In this document: positions 8,820 through 18,127 of the stretch, piece after piece
How positions within the stretch are numbered: the stretch's first letter is position 1
How the letters are laid out: each line of letters starts with the position of its first letter
Source of the DNA: Aquabacter sediminis
Lineage (GTDB): Bacteria; Pseudomonadota; Alphaproteobacteria; Rhizobiales; Xanthobacteraceae
Length of the DNA stretch: 64,000 nucleotides
Assembly (NCBI RefSeq): GCF_028863665.1
Contig: NZ_JARBFX010000014.1
Coordinates: 49,557-113,556 of the forward strand
Direction of reading: 5' to 3'
The notes under the pieces: model-generated
Told to the model about the DNA's origin: nothing
The model's input: the letters and a program-made list of their open reading frames with translations, nothing else
The model's database searches: none
Translations under genes and position numbers: made by a program

Positions 8820-9911
8820 ATGAAACGCCGTGAGTTCCTGACTGCCGCCGGCGCCGGTGTCGCCGCGTCCACCGCCGTCGCCATGCCGGCGATCGCGCAG
8901 TCCCAGCCCGAGATCAAGTGGCGCTGCACGTCGTCCTTCCCCAAGTCCCTCGACACCATCTATGGCGCCGCCGAGCTGATGGCCAAGAACGTGGCCGAGG
9001 CGACCGACGGCAAGTTCCAGATCCAGGTCTTCGCAGCGGGCGAAATCGTCCCCGGCCTCCAGGCGCTCGACGCGACGCAGAACAAGACCGTCGAGATGTG
9101 CCATACGGCTTCTTATTACTATGTGGGCAAGGATCCGAGCTTCGCGTTCGGCTCGGCGTTCCCGTTCGGCCTCAATGCCCGCCAGCTGAATTCCTGGTTC
9201 TACCATGGCGGCGGCCTCCAGGTGCTGGCTGAGTTCTACAAGAAGTACAACGTCGTAATGCTGCCGGGCGGCAATACGGGCTGCCAGATGGGCGGCTGGT
9301 TCCGCAAGGAGATCAAGTCGGTCCAGGACCTGCAGGGTCTGAAGTTCCGCATCGCCGGCATTGCCGGCCAGATCTTCTCCAAGCTCGGCGCGGTGCCGCA
9401 GCAGCTCGCCGGCGGCGACATCTATCCCGCGCTGGAAAAGGGCACCATCGACGGCGCCGAGTGGGTCGGCCCCTATGACGATGAGAAGCTCGGCCTCTAC
9501 AAGGTGGCGCAGTACTACTACTATCCCGGTTGGTGGGAAGGCAGCGCCGGCCTGACCTTCTTCTACAATCAGGACAAGTGGAACGAGCTGCCCAAGGCCT
9601 ATCAGGCGGTGCTGACTTCCGCCGCGGCCCAGGCCAATGGCGACATGCTGGCCAATTACGACGCCAAGAATCCGGGCGCCGTGCAGCGTCTCGTGAAGGC
9701 CGGCACCCAGCTGCGCCGCTACCCGAACGACGTCATGGACGCCTGCTTCAAGGTGGCGACCGAGATGTATGACGAGATCGGCTCCAAGAATCCGGACTTC
9801 AAGAAGATCTACGAATCGGCTCGTCCGTTCCGGAACGAGAGCTATCTGTGGTGGCAGATCGCCGAATACAATTACGACGACTACATGATCCGCGCCCGCA
9901 GCCGCGGCTGA
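8820..9911 (+). CDS. TRAP transporter solute-binding protein, DctP family (TakP-like)
   Basis: A 363-residue periplasmic binding protein with a twin-arginine signal (MKRREFLTAAGAGVAAS, cleavage after AIAQ). The fold signatures include a conserved Arg in LKFRIAG, the QQLAGGDIYPALEKGTIDGAEWVGP region, and aromatic-rich segments that line the ligand pocket. The overall pattern resembles Rhodobacter TakP, which binds 2-oxo acids as a calcium or sodium salt. No DctQ or DctM membrane subunit gene flanks it, so its permease must be encoded elsewhere. A GGGAG sequence precedes the ATG. Confidence 0.9.
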   Translation: MKRREFLTAAGAGVAASTAVAMPAIAQSQPEIKWRCTSSFPKSLDTIYGAAELMAKNVAEATDGKFQIQVFAAGEIVPGLQALDATQNKTVEMCHTASYYYVGKDPSFAFGSAFPFGLNARQLNSWFYHGGGLQVLAEFYKKYNVVMLPGGNTGCQMGGWFRKEIKSVQDLQGLKFRIAGIAGQIFSKLGAVPQQLAGGDIYPALEKGTIDGAEWVGPYDDEKLGLYKVAQYYYYPGWWEGSAGLTFFYNQDKWNELPKAYQAVLTSAAAQANGDMLANYDAKNPGAVQRLVKAGTQLRRYPNDVMDACFKVATEMYDEIGSKNPDFKKIYESARPFRNESYLWWQIAEYNYDDYMIRARSRG

Positions 9912-9952
9912 GGATCGACGCAGACGCCGCGCCCCAAGGGTGTCGGCACAAG

Positions 9953-9983
9953 AAAGGCCCCGGAGCGATCCGGGGCCTTTTTT
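9953..9983 (+). terminator. Rho-independent terminator after TRAP binding protein
   Basis: A perfect 11-bp stem AAAGGCCCCGG/CCGGGGCCTTT with a 6-base loop and T-run. It may also serve the convergent gene ending at 10069, since the left side is A-rich. Confidence 0.88.
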
Positions 9984-10068
9984 CATGGACCATCAGGAGT
10001 ACCGCGCCGTGCGGGCCGCACATCCCTCCGGGAAAGAGGCGATCACGCCGCTCGCAAGCCGCGCCCGA

Positions 10069-10482
10069 TCAGCGCGTGCCGCCGGGCGTTGCCTGGGTGC
10101 GGCCGCCTTCCTGCGCCGGGCCCTTATGGGTGTCCTGGCCGGGGGCCACGCCGCTGCGCGGGGTCGAGGGCACCGAGCCCGTGGTGTCCATCGAGCCGCC
10201 GCTGCCGCCGGGGGTCGCCTGGGTGCGGCCGCCCTGCTGGGCGGGTCCGGCCTGGGTGTTCTGGCCGGGCGCGACGCCGCTATTGGGGGTCGGCTTGGCG
10301 GCATTGTCATTGCGGTTCACGGTGCCCGAGCCGGAGGCGCCGGGTGTCATGTTCGTCCGGCCGCCTTCCTGGGCCGGGCCAGCCTGGGTGTTGGGGGCAG
10401 GGGCGATGCCGCTCTGGGCCGCAGCGCCGAAGGTGGACAGCGCCAGGGCGGCGGCGGTGAGAAGGGGAAGCGTCTTGTTCAT
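10069..10482 (-). CDS. small secreted repeat protein, function unknown
   Basis: A 137-residue protein with a Sec signal peptide (MNKTLPLLTAAALALSTFGAAAQ). The rest is almost entirely three imperfect repeats of about 25-35 residues of the form SG(I/V)APxxxTxxGPAQ(E/Q)GGRT(N/Q)xTPG. The sequence is rich in Gly, Pro, Thr, Gln and Ser, without Cys or predicted structure, so the mature form is probably disordered in the periplasm. The ATG at 10482 has an AAAGGAGA ribosome-binding site. I do not recognise the family. Similar short Gly/Pro/Thr-rich secreted proteins are often found in Hyphomicrobiales with no known role. Confidence 0.72.
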   Translation of the reverse strand: MNKTLPLLTAAALALSTFGAAAQSGIAPAPNTQAGPAQEGGRTNMTPGASGSGTVNRNDNAAKPTPNSGVAPGQNTQAGPAQQGGRTQATPGGSGGSMDTTGSVPSTPRSGVAPGQDTHKGPAQEGGRTQATPGGTR

Positions 10483-10689
10483 TGATATCTCCTTTGTCGT
10501 CCCGCTCGCTCGTTGCAACGCCCTCACGGCGCCCCGGTTCAATCACGCCGGCGTGTTCAAGGCGATCATCGGGCGGCGCATGGGGAGGAGGCCCGCGGCG
10601 CAGAACGTATGGCGTTGCAATGTGATCGGCGCCTGCTCTAGTGTCCGCGCGCGTTTCGACCCCCTCTTCCAGCTGCCGGAAGGCTGCCC

Positions 10690-11619
10690 ATGATCGACCC
10701 CTCGCTGCCCGCCCACATGCGCCCCGACCATTCCTTCCAGGGATTGCTGCTGACCCTTCAGCGCTTCTGGGCGGATCAGGGCTGCGTGGTCCTGCAGCCC
10801 TATGACATGGAAGTGGGCGCGGGCACCTTCCATCCGGCCACCACGCTCCGGGCGCTTGGTCCCCGCCATTGGCGCGCCGCCTATGTGCAGCCCTCGCGCC
10901 GGCCGAAGGACGGGCGCTATGGCGAGAACCCCAATCGGCTCCAGCACTATTATCAGTTCCAGGTGATCCTGAAGCCCTCGCCGGACAACCTGCAGGAGCT
11001 CTACCTCGCCTCCCTCGATGCCATTGGCATCGACACGCGCCTGCATGACGTGCGCTTCGTGGAGGACGACTGGGAGAGCCCGACGCTGGGCGCCTGGGGG
11101 CTGGGCTGGGAATGCTGGTGCGACGGCATGGAGGTCTCGCAATTCACCTACTTCCAGCAGGTGGCCGGTTTCGAGTGCTCGCCGGTCTCGGGCGAGCTGA
11201 CCTATGGCCTGGAGCGCCTCGCCATGTATGTGCAGGGCGTGGAGAACGTCTACGACCTGAACTTCAACGGCCGTGAGGGCGCCGAGAAGGTCACCTATGG
11301 CGATGTCTTCCTGCAGGCCGAGCAGGAATATTCCCGGCACAATTTCGAATATGCCGACACCGACATGCTGCTGGAGCAGTTCCGCATGGCCGAGGCCGCC
11401 TGCACCAAATATCTGGCGGCGGGCGACCGGGGCGAGAGGCACCTGATGGCGCTGCCGGCCTATGACCAGTGCATCAAGGCCTCCCACGTCTTCAATCTGC
11501 TGGATGCCCGCGGCGTCATCTCGGTGACCGAGCGGCAGAGCTACATCCTGCGGGTGCGCGAGCTGGCCAAGGCCTGCGGCGCGGCCTTCCTGAAGACCGA
11601 AGCCGGCGGCGCCGGCTGA
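10690..11619 (+). CDS. glyQ: glycine--tRNA ligase alpha subunit
   Basis: Catalytic-core subunit of the alpha2beta2 bacterial glycyl-tRNA synthetase. It is 309 residues, as usual. The class II motifs are clear, with the characteristic [20 protein letters not shown] block, [18 protein letters not shown] and [13 protein letters not shown]. The beta-subunit gene glyS does not follow directly: an MFS transporter gene of the same orientation lies between. Confidence 0.98.
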   Translation: MIDPSLPAHMRPDHSFQGLLLTLQRFWADQGCVVLQPYDMEVGAGTFHPATTLRALGPRHWRAAYVQPSRRPKDGRYGENPNRLQHYYQFQVILKPSPDNLQELYLASLDAIGIDTRLHDVRFVEDDWESPTLGAWGLGWECWCDGMEVSQFTYFQQVAGFECSPVSGELTYGLERLAMYVQGVENVYDLNFNGREGAEKVTYGDVFLQAEQEYSRHNFEYADTDMLLEQFRMAEAACTKYLAAGDRGERHLMALPAYDQCIKASHVFNLLDARGVISVTERQSYILRVRELAKACGAAFLKTEAGGAG

Positions 11620-11639
11620 CCGGGGAGGGGCGGGGGCCC

Positions 11640-12944
11640 ATGGACGAGCACGCTGGGCGCGCCATGCGCCTGCCCTGGAAGACGGTGGCCGCTGGCGCCG
11701 CCGGCAATGTGCTCGAATGGTACGACTTCGCGGTCTACGGCTTCTTCGCCACGGTTTTCGCCAAGGTCTTCTTTCCCTTGAGCTCGCCTTTCGTGGGCTT
11801 GCTCTCGGCCTTCGCGGTGTTCGCAGCCTCCTTCCTCATGCGCCCCCTGGGTGCGGTGGTGTTCGGCACCCTGGGCGACCGGCTGGGGCGCTCTCGGGCC
11901 CTCGTCCTGTCCGCCGGTCTGATGACCGCCTCCACCGTCTCCATCGGCCTCCTGCCCAGCTTCGACATGGTGGGGATCGCCGCCCCGGTGCTGCTTTTGC
12001 TCATGCGCCTCGTCCAGGGGGGGTGCATCGGCGGCGAATACACCACCTCCGCCGTCTTCCTGGCCGAGCACGCGGCGCCGGGCCGGCGGGGCTTTGCCAC
12101 TTCTTTTTCGGCCGCCGGGGTGAGTGGGGGCACGCTGATCGGCTCGGGGGTCGCCGCCATCGTGGCCGGGACGCTGAGTTCGGACCAGCTTCTCGCCTGG
12201 GGCTGGCGCGTGCCCTTCCTGCTTGGCGTGGTGCTGGGGCTGCTCTCGCTCTATCTGCGGCGCACGGCCCTTCAGGAGACGCCGCCGGTCTCCGACGGCA
12301 GGCTGCCCTTGCTCGACACCTTGCGTCACGATCTGCCAGACCTCGTGCGGGCGGTGATCCTCTCCTTCCAGGCGGGCGTCGCCTATTATCTTCTGTTCGT
12401 CTACCTTGCGACCTATCTCCAGCAGCAGGACGGGCTCTCCGTCAGCTTCACCTTGCGTCTGAACACCGTGTGCCTGGCCGTGACCATGGTGCTGGTGCCC
12501 ATCTGCGCCATCATCAGCGACAAGGTGGGACGCCGGCTCGTGGTGCTGATCGGCATGGCCGGGCTCACGCTGCTGACCTGGCCGCTCTTCACTTTGTTCG
12601 GGCGTGACGACATCCGGCTGGTCATTTCCGGCCAGATCGCCCTCGCCATGCTGCTACCGCTGGCCAATGCGCCTCTCGCGGCTCTGCTGGTGGAAATGTT
12701 TCCGCGCCGACGCCGGTGCTCGGCCGTCGCCTTCGCCTGGAACCTGGGGGTCGGCATTGGCGGGGGAACCGCCCCCATGGTGGCCACCTATCTGGTGGGC
12801 GACCTCAGCAACAAGATGGCGCCGGCGCTCTATCTTGCCGTCGTCTCCGGCATCGCGGCGCTGGCCGTGATGACGGTGAAGGACCGCCACCTGGGTCCGC
12901 TCGATCCCGATCCCACCCAGCCGGCATCTCGACGCGCTGGCTGA
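11640..12944 (+). CDS. MFS transporter, metabolite:H+ symporter (MHS) family
   Basis: A 434-residue, 12-helix inner-membrane proton symporter of the ProP/ShiA/KgtP group. It has the family N-terminus AGNVLEWYDFAVYGFFA, then MRPLGAVVFGTLGDRLGRSR (MFS motif A in loop 2-3) and GGEYTTSAVFLAEHA. The substrate, possibly an organic acid or betaine, cannot be assigned. The start at 11640 follows GGGGAGGGG. It sits 20 bases after glyQ and about 100 bases before glyS, interrupting that usually contiguous pair. A hairpin after its stop could partly insulate glyS. Confidence 0.92.
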   Translation: MDEHAGRAMRLPWKTVAAGAAGNVLEWYDFAVYGFFATVFAKVFFPLSSPFVGLLSAFAVFAASFLMRPLGAVVFGTLGDRLGRSRALVLSAGLMTASTVSIGLLPSFDMVGIAAPVLLLLMRLVQGGCIGGEYTTSAVFLAEHAAPGRRGFATSFSAAGVSGGTLIGSGVAAIVAGTLSSDQLLAWGWRVPFLLGVVLGLLSLYLRRTALQETPPVSDGRLPLLDTLRHDLPDLVRAVILSFQAGVAYYLLFVYLATYLQQQDGLSVSFTLRLNTVCLAVTMVLVPICAIISDKVGRRLVVLIGMAGLTLLTWPLFTLFGRDDIRLVISGQIALAMLLPLANAPLAALLVEMFPRRRRCSAVAFAWNLGVGIGGGTAPMVATYLVGDLSNKMAPALYLAVVSGIAALAVMTVKDRHLGPLDPDPTQPASRRAG

Positions 12945-12957
12945 AACAGAATAGACG

Positions 12958-12993
12958 CGGGGGCAGCCGGCCCGTCTGGTCCGCCCCCGTTTT
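12958..12993 (+). terminator. terminator-like hairpin between MFS gene and glyS
   Basis: A 7-bp stem CGGGGGC/GCCCCCG enclosing a smaller GC-rich hairpin and followed by TTTT. It lies 54-90 bases before the glyS start, so glyS probably has its own promoter or depends on readthrough. Confidence 0.55.
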
Positions 12994-13046
12994 CTCCTCC
13001 GCCAACCCGCCCGGCGCGTCTGCTCGGGCAGGAAGAGCCAGATCCG

Positions 13047-15281
13047 ATGCCCGACCTGTTTCTTGAACTGTTCAGCGAAGAAATCCCCGCCCGCATGCAG
13101 GCCCAGGCCGCCGAGGCGCTGCGCAAGCTGGTGACGGACGCTTTGGTTGAGCGCGGCCTGCTCTATGAAGGCGCGAAGGCCTTCGTGACCCCGCGCCGCC
13201 TGGCGCTGGCGGTGCATGGCCTGCCCGGCCGGCAGGCGGACAGCAAGGAAGAGCGCAAGGGCCCGCGCGTGGGCGCGCCGGACGGCGCCATCCAGGGCTT
13301 CCTCAAGGCGGCGGGGCTCGCCTCCATCGACCAGGCCACCATTCAGAGCGATCCCAAGAAGGGCGACTTCTATGTGGCCGTGGTGGAGCGGCCGGGCCGC
13401 CCCACCGCCGAAGTGATTGCCGAGATCGTGCCGCAGATCATCCGAGCTTTTCCCTGGCCGAAATCCATGCGCTGGGGCACGGGCAGCATGCGCTGGGTGC
13501 GCCCGCTCCATTCCATCGTCTGCACCTTCGGCACCGACATCGAAGAGGTGGAGGTCATCCGCTTCGAGGTGGAGGGCATCACCTCGTCCAACGTCACCTA
13601 TGGCCACCGCTTCCTGGCGCCCGGCGCCATCGAGGTGAAGCGCCTGGACGACTGGCTGACCAAGCTGGAGGTCGCCAAGGTGGTGGCCGACCGGGACCGT
13701 CGCAAGTCCATCATCCTCTCCGATGCCAAGGACCTCGCCCTCGTCCACGGGCTGGAGCTGGTGGAGGATGAAGGACTGCTGGAGGAGGTGGCCGGCCTCG
13801 TGGAATGGCCGGTGGTGCTCATCGGCTCCTTCGATGCCGCCTTCCTAGACATTCCCGACGAGGTGATCCGCGCCACCATCCGCGCCAACCAGAAGTGCTT
13901 CGTGCTGAAGGACCCCAAGACCGGGCGCCTCGCCAACCGCTTCATCCTGATCTCGAATCTGGCCGCCACCGACCAGGGCGCCGCGATCGTGGCCGGCAAT
14001 GGCCGCGTCATCCGCGCCCGCCTGTCGGACGCCAAGTTCTTCTGGGACACCGACCGCCGCACGGCGCTGGAGGACCGGCTTCCCAAGTTCGACCAGATCA
14101 CCTTCCATGAGAAGCTGGGCAGCCAGAGCGAGCGCATCGCCCGCATATCGCGCCTTGCCGCCGAGATTGCCCCGCAGGTGGGTGCCGATCCCGAGCTCGC
14201 CGCCCGCGCCGCCCGCATCGCCAAGGCTGACCTGCTCACCGAGGTGGTGGGCGAGTTCCCCGAACTGCAGGGCCTCATGGGCCGCTATTATGCCGAGCAC
14301 GAGAAGTTGCCGGCGGAGATCGCGGCAGCCTGCGAGGATCATTACAAGCCCCAGGGTCCCTCCGATCGCGTGCCCACCGCGCCCGTCTCCGTCGCGGTGG
14401 CCCTGGCCGACAAGATCGACACCCTGGTGGGCTTCTGGGTCATCAACGAGAAGCCCACCGGCTCCAAGGACCCCTATGCCCTGCGCCGCGCCGCCTTGGG
14501 CGTGATCCGCATCGTGCTGGACAACCAGCTGACCTTGCCCCTTCGGCCGGTGATCGTGGCCTCCGCCCGCGCCATCCTGGGCGAGGCCCATTACGGCTCC
14601 AATCCGCTCGACGTGTTCCGCGTCGACAAGCTCGCCAACAAGCTGGTGGCCGATATTCTGCACGACCTCGCCCGCCGGCTTGCCAAGCTTGGGCCGGACT
14701 CGGTGCCGGATGAGGCGAAGCGCGTCGAGGGCCAGACGATGGCCGGGGATCTTGCTACCGATCTCCTCGCCTTCCTCGCCGAGCGCCTCAAGGTGCATAT
14801 GCGCGAGCGCGGTGCCCGTCACGATCTCGTGGACGCCGTCTTTGCCCTCGAGGGGCAGGATGATCTCCTGCAGATCGTTCGCCGGGTGGAGGCGCTCCAG
14901 GCCTTTCTGGAGACCGACGACGGCAAGACCCTGCTCGCTGGCTATCGCCGCGCGGTGAACATCCTGCGCATCGAGGAGAAGAAGGACGGTGCCCGCTATG
15001 CCGGCCCCGCCGTTCCCGCTTTCTTCGTGGAGCCGCAGGAAATCGCGCTGGGCGCCGCCATCGAGGAGGTGAAGGCCAAGGTGCGCGATGCGGTCGCCGC
15101 AGAGGACTATGCCGGCGCCATGGCCGCCCTGGCGGGCCTGAGGGCGCCGGTGGATGCCTTCTTCGAGGACGTGACGGTGAATGCGGCCGACGGCCAATTG
15201 CGCATCAACCGCCTGAAGCTGCTGGACGAGATTCGCGCGGCCACCCGCGGCATCGCCGATTTCGACCGCATCGAGGGCTGA
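13047..15281 (+). CDS. glyS: glycine--tRNA ligase beta subunit
   Basis: Larger subunit of the heterotetrameric glycyl-tRNA synthetase, involved in tRNA binding and required for activity together with GlyQ. It is 744 residues, somewhat longer than E. coli GlyS (about 690) but usual for alphaproteobacteria. The N-terminus [18 protein letters not shown], the [16 protein letters not shown] segment, the HD-like central region and the C-terminal anticodon-binding helices are all recognisable. Confidence 0.97.
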   Translation: MPDLFLELFSEEIPARMQAQAAEALRKLVTDALVERGLLYEGAKAFVTPRRLALAVHGLPGRQADSKEERKGPRVGAPDGAIQGFLKAAGLASIDQATIQSDPKKGDFYVAVVERPGRPTAEVIAEIVPQIIRAFPWPKSMRWGTGSMRWVRPLHSIVCTFGTDIEEVEVIRFEVEGITSSNVTYGHRFLAPGAIEVKRLDDWLTKLEVAKVVADRDRRKSIILSDAKDLALVHGLELVEDEGLLEEVAGLVEWPVVLIGSFDAAFLDIPDEVIRATIRANQKCFVLKDPKTGRLANRFILISNLAATDQGAAIVAGNGRVIRARLSDAKFFWDTDRRTALEDRLPKFDQITFHEKLGSQSERIARISRLAAEIAPQVGADPELAARAARIAKADLLTEVVGEFPELQGLMGRYYAEHEKLPAEIAAACEDHYKPQGPSDRVPTAPVSVAVALADKIDTLVGFWVINEKPTGSKDPYALRRAALGVIRIVLDNQLTLPLRPVIVASARAILGEAHYGSNPLDVFRVDKLANKLVADILHDLARRLAKLGPDSVPDEAKRVEGQTMAGDLATDLLAFLAERLKVHMRERGARHDLVDAVFALEGQDDLLQIVRRVEALQAFLETDDGKTLLAGYRRAVNILRIEEKKDGARYAGPAVPAFFVEPQEIALGAAIEEVKAKVRDAVAAEDYAGAMAALAGLRAPVDAFFEDVTVNAADGQLRINRLKLLDEIRAATRGIADFDRIEG

Positions 15282-15783
15282 TCGCCCTCTGGCTTCCCTT
15301 CAAGCGCGCTCCGTCCGGATGGATCAGTCCGGGCGGCAGACGGCTTTGGCGGCAGGCAGCCCATGAAAAAGAGCCGGGCGGCTCAAAAATTTCCGCCCGG
15401 ACGGCCATGCCACCGCGACAATCCTTAAGACCCATCCGACCGCTTCGACGCGTGCCATGGGCTGGCCTGCGGCACCCGTCCGAGCGGCTGAGGCGTTGCC
15501 GTGGCGCACGGTCGCGCCCGCGCTTGGGGGTGACATGGACCATCTTCCCTTTATTTCCAAGGGTTGCGCACGTTTCGCGCGAGCCTGTTGGCCGTCACGA
15601 GCGGTCGAGCGACGGATGGTGAAAATCCCCGCCAGGACGCCTTTCAAAGGCGCGTGAGTGGCGATGGGATTCAGGTCCTGTTAATACAAGTAAATATCGG
15701 ATTTTCTTGGGCTTTTAGGGAAATGTTCATTGCCCCGCTTCACTCTGCTCACGGGTTGGGTTGAGTAATGGGTGAGCGTAGCG
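15282..15783. other. intergenic region without a convincing gene
   Basis: About 500 bases between glyS and sciP. It holds a GAGCC-GGGC-GGCTC hairpin near 15366-15380, flanked by A-runs, that would act as a terminator only on the minus strand. From about 15660 there is an AT-richer promoter-like stretch containing TTAATACAAGTAAATA, and one GANTC methylation site near 15669. Short frames here have no coding character. Confidence 0.5.
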
Positions 15784-16059
15784 ATGACCGATGCCTATCG
15801 GCCGAGGGTGAAATACGTGATCGGCCCGGACGGAAGTCCGTTGACCGTAGCTGATCTTCCGCCACCGGACACCAGACGCTGGGTCATCCGGCGCAAAGCG
15901 GAAGTGGTTGCCGCCGTGCGCGGGGGCCTGATCAGTCTTGAGGAAGCCTGCAAGCGCTATACGCTGACGGTGGACGAATTCCTGTCCTGGCAGGCCTCCA
16001 TCGACCGGCACGGCCTTCCCGGCCTGCGCACCACGCGCATCCAGCACTATCGCCAGTGA
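15784..16059 (+). CDS. sciP: CtrA inhibitor SciP (DUF1153)
   Basis: A 91-residue DNA-binding helix-turn-helix protein. In Caulobacter SciP binds the cell-cycle master regulator CtrA and blocks its recruitment of RNA polymerase at CtrA promoters. The signature core RVKYVIGPDGSPLT, the block LPPPDTRRWVIRRKAEVVAA and the C-terminus GLRTTRIQHYR are nearly invariant across alphaproteobacteria and intact here. A GTG at 15772 could add four residues; the ATG at 15784 agrees with the family N-terminus. The gene is monocistronic. Confidence 0.95.
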   Translation: MTDAYRPRVKYVIGPDGSPLTVADLPPPDTRRWVIRRKAEVVAAVRGGLISLEEACKRYTLTVDEFLSWQASIDRHGLPGLRTTRIQHYRQ

Positions 16060-16261
16060 GGGCAGGGGCGGTGCGCCACAGGCCCGCCCCGGTCAGGCTC
16101 CCTCTCTTGGGCTCTTCCCCGGCTCCAGCGCCAGCGCGCGGCAAGACTTCAAAGCTGAATGAAGTAACGGCGCGGGAAGACCTCACGGATCCTTAGTGGT
16201 CGCTCTCTTTCACGAGATCTGCACGAGGACCCTGTTCCACAAGATCCGTCAGACGTCTGCG

Positions 16262-16864
16262 TCAGGCCCGCGCACCTGCATTCTGTGCGGGGATGTAAGT
16301 CTTGTCGTCTGTCACGCGGCGCACGAAGTCGGCGAGGCGAAGCCCGCCCTCCTGCGGCGTTCCCACATTGACGATCTCAAGCTCCGGCGCCACGTCCAGG
16401 GCTGGAGCGCGCGTCAGGCGCTCGGCGATGTCCTGCGCGCTCTCGCGGCCGCGGGCGGCGAGGCGCTGCGCGCGCACGTCCACCGGCGCCGTCACATGCA
16501 CCACGCAGAGCCGTTCAAATCGCGCCCGCGCCACCGGCAAGGTTGCCCGCGAGCCATTGGCGATCACTGTGTGCCCGGCTGAAATCCAGTCCGCCACGTC
16601 CTCCCCCAGCGCGTAGCTGAGGCCATGGGCCTGCCAGCACAGGGCAAAGCGCGGCTGGAGGCGGGCGAAGTCCTCCAGCGTGAGGGTGCCGTGGGCTTCC
16701 CCGGCGCCCGCCGGGCGGGTGACCAGGCGGCGGGCCACATGCACGTCGGACCGCTCCGCCAGCGCCGCGCGGGCGATGTCGATGAGCGTGTCCTTGCCGG
16801 CGCCCGAGGGCCCCACCACCAGGATCAAGGCTCCCGGCCCCAGCCGCCTTTGCGCATCGCTCAT
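16262..16864 (-). CDS. phnN: ribose 1,5-bisphosphate phosphokinase
   Basis: Phosphorylates ribose 1,5-bisphosphate to PRPP, the last step that recycles the ribose part of phosphonate breakdown by C-P lyase. The 200-residue P-loop kinase has VVGPSGAGKDTLI at the N-terminus and a guanylate-kinase-like layout (RRLVTRPAGAGEAHG). The ATG at 16864 overlaps the phnM stop as ATGA, indicating coupling. It is the last gene of the phn operon, with sciP on the other strand ending about 200 bases away. Confidence 0.93.
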   Translation of the reverse strand: MSDAQRRLGPGALILVVGPSGAGKDTLIDIARAALAERSDVHVARRLVTRPAGAGEAHGTLTLEDFARLQPRFALCWQAHGLSYALGEDVADWISAGHTVIANGSRATLPVARARFERLCVVHVTAPVDVRAQRLAARGRESAQDIAERLTRAPALDVAPELEIVNVGTPQEGGLRLADFVRRVTDDKTYIPAQNAGARA

Positions 16865-18018
16865 GCCACCCGACGCCCTTCGCGCCACACCCCGCGCACC
16901 ACCGGCATGTCGCCGACCAGCCCCACGCGGATGAGGTCCGCCCGCCGATCGGGCGCGATCTCTCCCCGGTCCAGGAGCCCCGCCGCCTCGGCGGGGGTGC
17001 GGGAGACCATGCGCACCGCCTGTGGCAGGCTGATGGCCTCTTCCCGGCGCGTCAGGTCGAAGGCGCTCCACAGGAGGGAGGAGGGCACATAGTCCGAGGA
17101 CAGGATGTCGAGCAAGCCGTTGCGGGCCAGTTCCTGTGCCGAGACATTGCCGGTGTGCGAGCCGCCCCGCACCAGGTTCGGCGCCCCCATGAGCACGCGG
17201 ATGCCGGCGGCGTGGGAGAGGCGCGCCGCTTCCAGCGTGGTGGGAAATTCGGCGATGGCCACCTTGTCGCCGATGGCCTCATCCACATGGTCCGGCGTCC
17301 CGTCGTCATGGCTCGCCAGCACGATGCCGCGCGCCTGCGCCAGTGCCACGAGGCCGGCCCTGTTCTCGCGGGCGAAGCGGGCATGGAAGTCGAGGCGGGT
17401 GGCGACGATGACGTCCATCTCGTCGTCGGTGATGCCGCTCTTCTTCTTGTAGTAGCTGCGGAACTGCTCGATGGTCGCGAACTGGCGCTGCCCCGGCGTG
17501 TGGTCCATGAGCGAGACGAGCCGCACCTCGAAGCGCTCCATCAGCGCCTTCGCATCCTCCACCACCGTGTCGGTGGGGATCTCGCAGCGCAGGTGGATCT
17601 GGTGGTCGGCCCGCAGGGCATCCGCCTTCCCCGCCGCCGCCAGCGCCTCCGCAAGGACGGGCGCATCGCCATCCATCCCGACCGCCTTCTTGTCCGGCCA
17701 CACCCGCAGGGAATCGAACACGGTGGTGATGCCGGAAGCGGCGATCTGCGCATCATGGGCGAGCACCGCCGCCATGGGATTCCAGCGCACCTTGGGACGG
17801 GGCGAAAGGTGGCCTTCCACATGGTCCGTGTGCAGTTCGACAAGGCCCGGCAGCACATAGTCGCCGTCGCAGTCGATGGCGTCCCGGGGCACGGCGCCGG
17901 TGCCGATTTCCACGATCCGCCCGGCACGGACGCGCACATCGCCCTCGATCACCGCATCGGCGGTGACGATGCGGGCATTGGCGAGGATGAGGTCGGGCTC
18001 GGAAGACGCCTGCGGCAT
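16861..18018 (-). CDS. phnM: alpha-D-ribose 1-methylphosphonate 5-triphosphate diphosphatase
   Basis: Amidohydrolase-superfamily enzyme that removes pyrophosphate from ribose 1-methylphosphonate 5-triphosphate before C-P bond cleavage. It is 385 residues. Metal-binding motifs GLVELHTDHVEGH and the downstream MDHTPGQRQF and SHDDGTPDHV blocks are intact, as is SSDYVPSS. It is separated from phnL by about 110 bases, the largest gap in the operon apart from the brnTA insertion, and overlaps phnN by 4 bases. Confidence 0.96.
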   Translation of the reverse strand: MPQASSEPDLILANARIVTADAVIEGDVRVRAGRIVEIGTGAVPRDAIDCDGDYVLPGLVELHTDHVEGHLSPRPKVRWNPMAAVLAHDAQIAASGITTVFDSLRVWPDKKAVGMDGDAPVLAEALAAAGKADALRADHQIHLRCEIPTDTVVEDAKALMERFEVRLVSLMDHTPGQRQFATIEQFRSYYKKKSGITDDEMDVIVATRLDFHARFARENRAGLVALAQARGIVLASHDDGTPDHVDEAIGDKVAIAEFPTTLEAARLSHAAGIRVLMGAPNLVRGGSHTGNVSAQELARNGLLDILSSDYVPSSLLWSAFDLTRREEAISLPQAVRMVSRTPAEAAGLLDRGEIAPDRRADLIRVGLVGDMPVVRGVWREGRRVA

Positions 18019-18127
18019 CGCAAATCCTCCTTGGAGGCGAGTTCGTTCGAGGGGCGCGAGGCACGCGTCGCCCTGGGAGAGCGGGACGCGTCATGGTGGC
18101 GCGTCCCGTGCGGGAAAGGTGCGGCGA

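Noticed and set aside
10075..10450. Repeated DNA at 10.1-10.4 kb as a CRISPR-like or satellite repeat
   Set aside because: The periodicity is explained by protein repeats in one frame with a signal peptide; spacers and repeat lengths do not fit CRISPR.
13845..15197. Long minus-strand frame antisense to glyS
   Set aside because: glyS is certain by homology; the antisense product has the composition of a shadow frame and no start signal.
15660..15700. CtrA box upstream of sciP (TTAATACAAGTAAAT)
   Set aside because: Only the first half-site matches; the second does not fit TTAA at the required spacing.
16065..16090. GGGGCGG/CCGCCCC hairpin after sciP as terminator
   Set aside because: The stem is good but no T-run follows, so terminator function is not supported.
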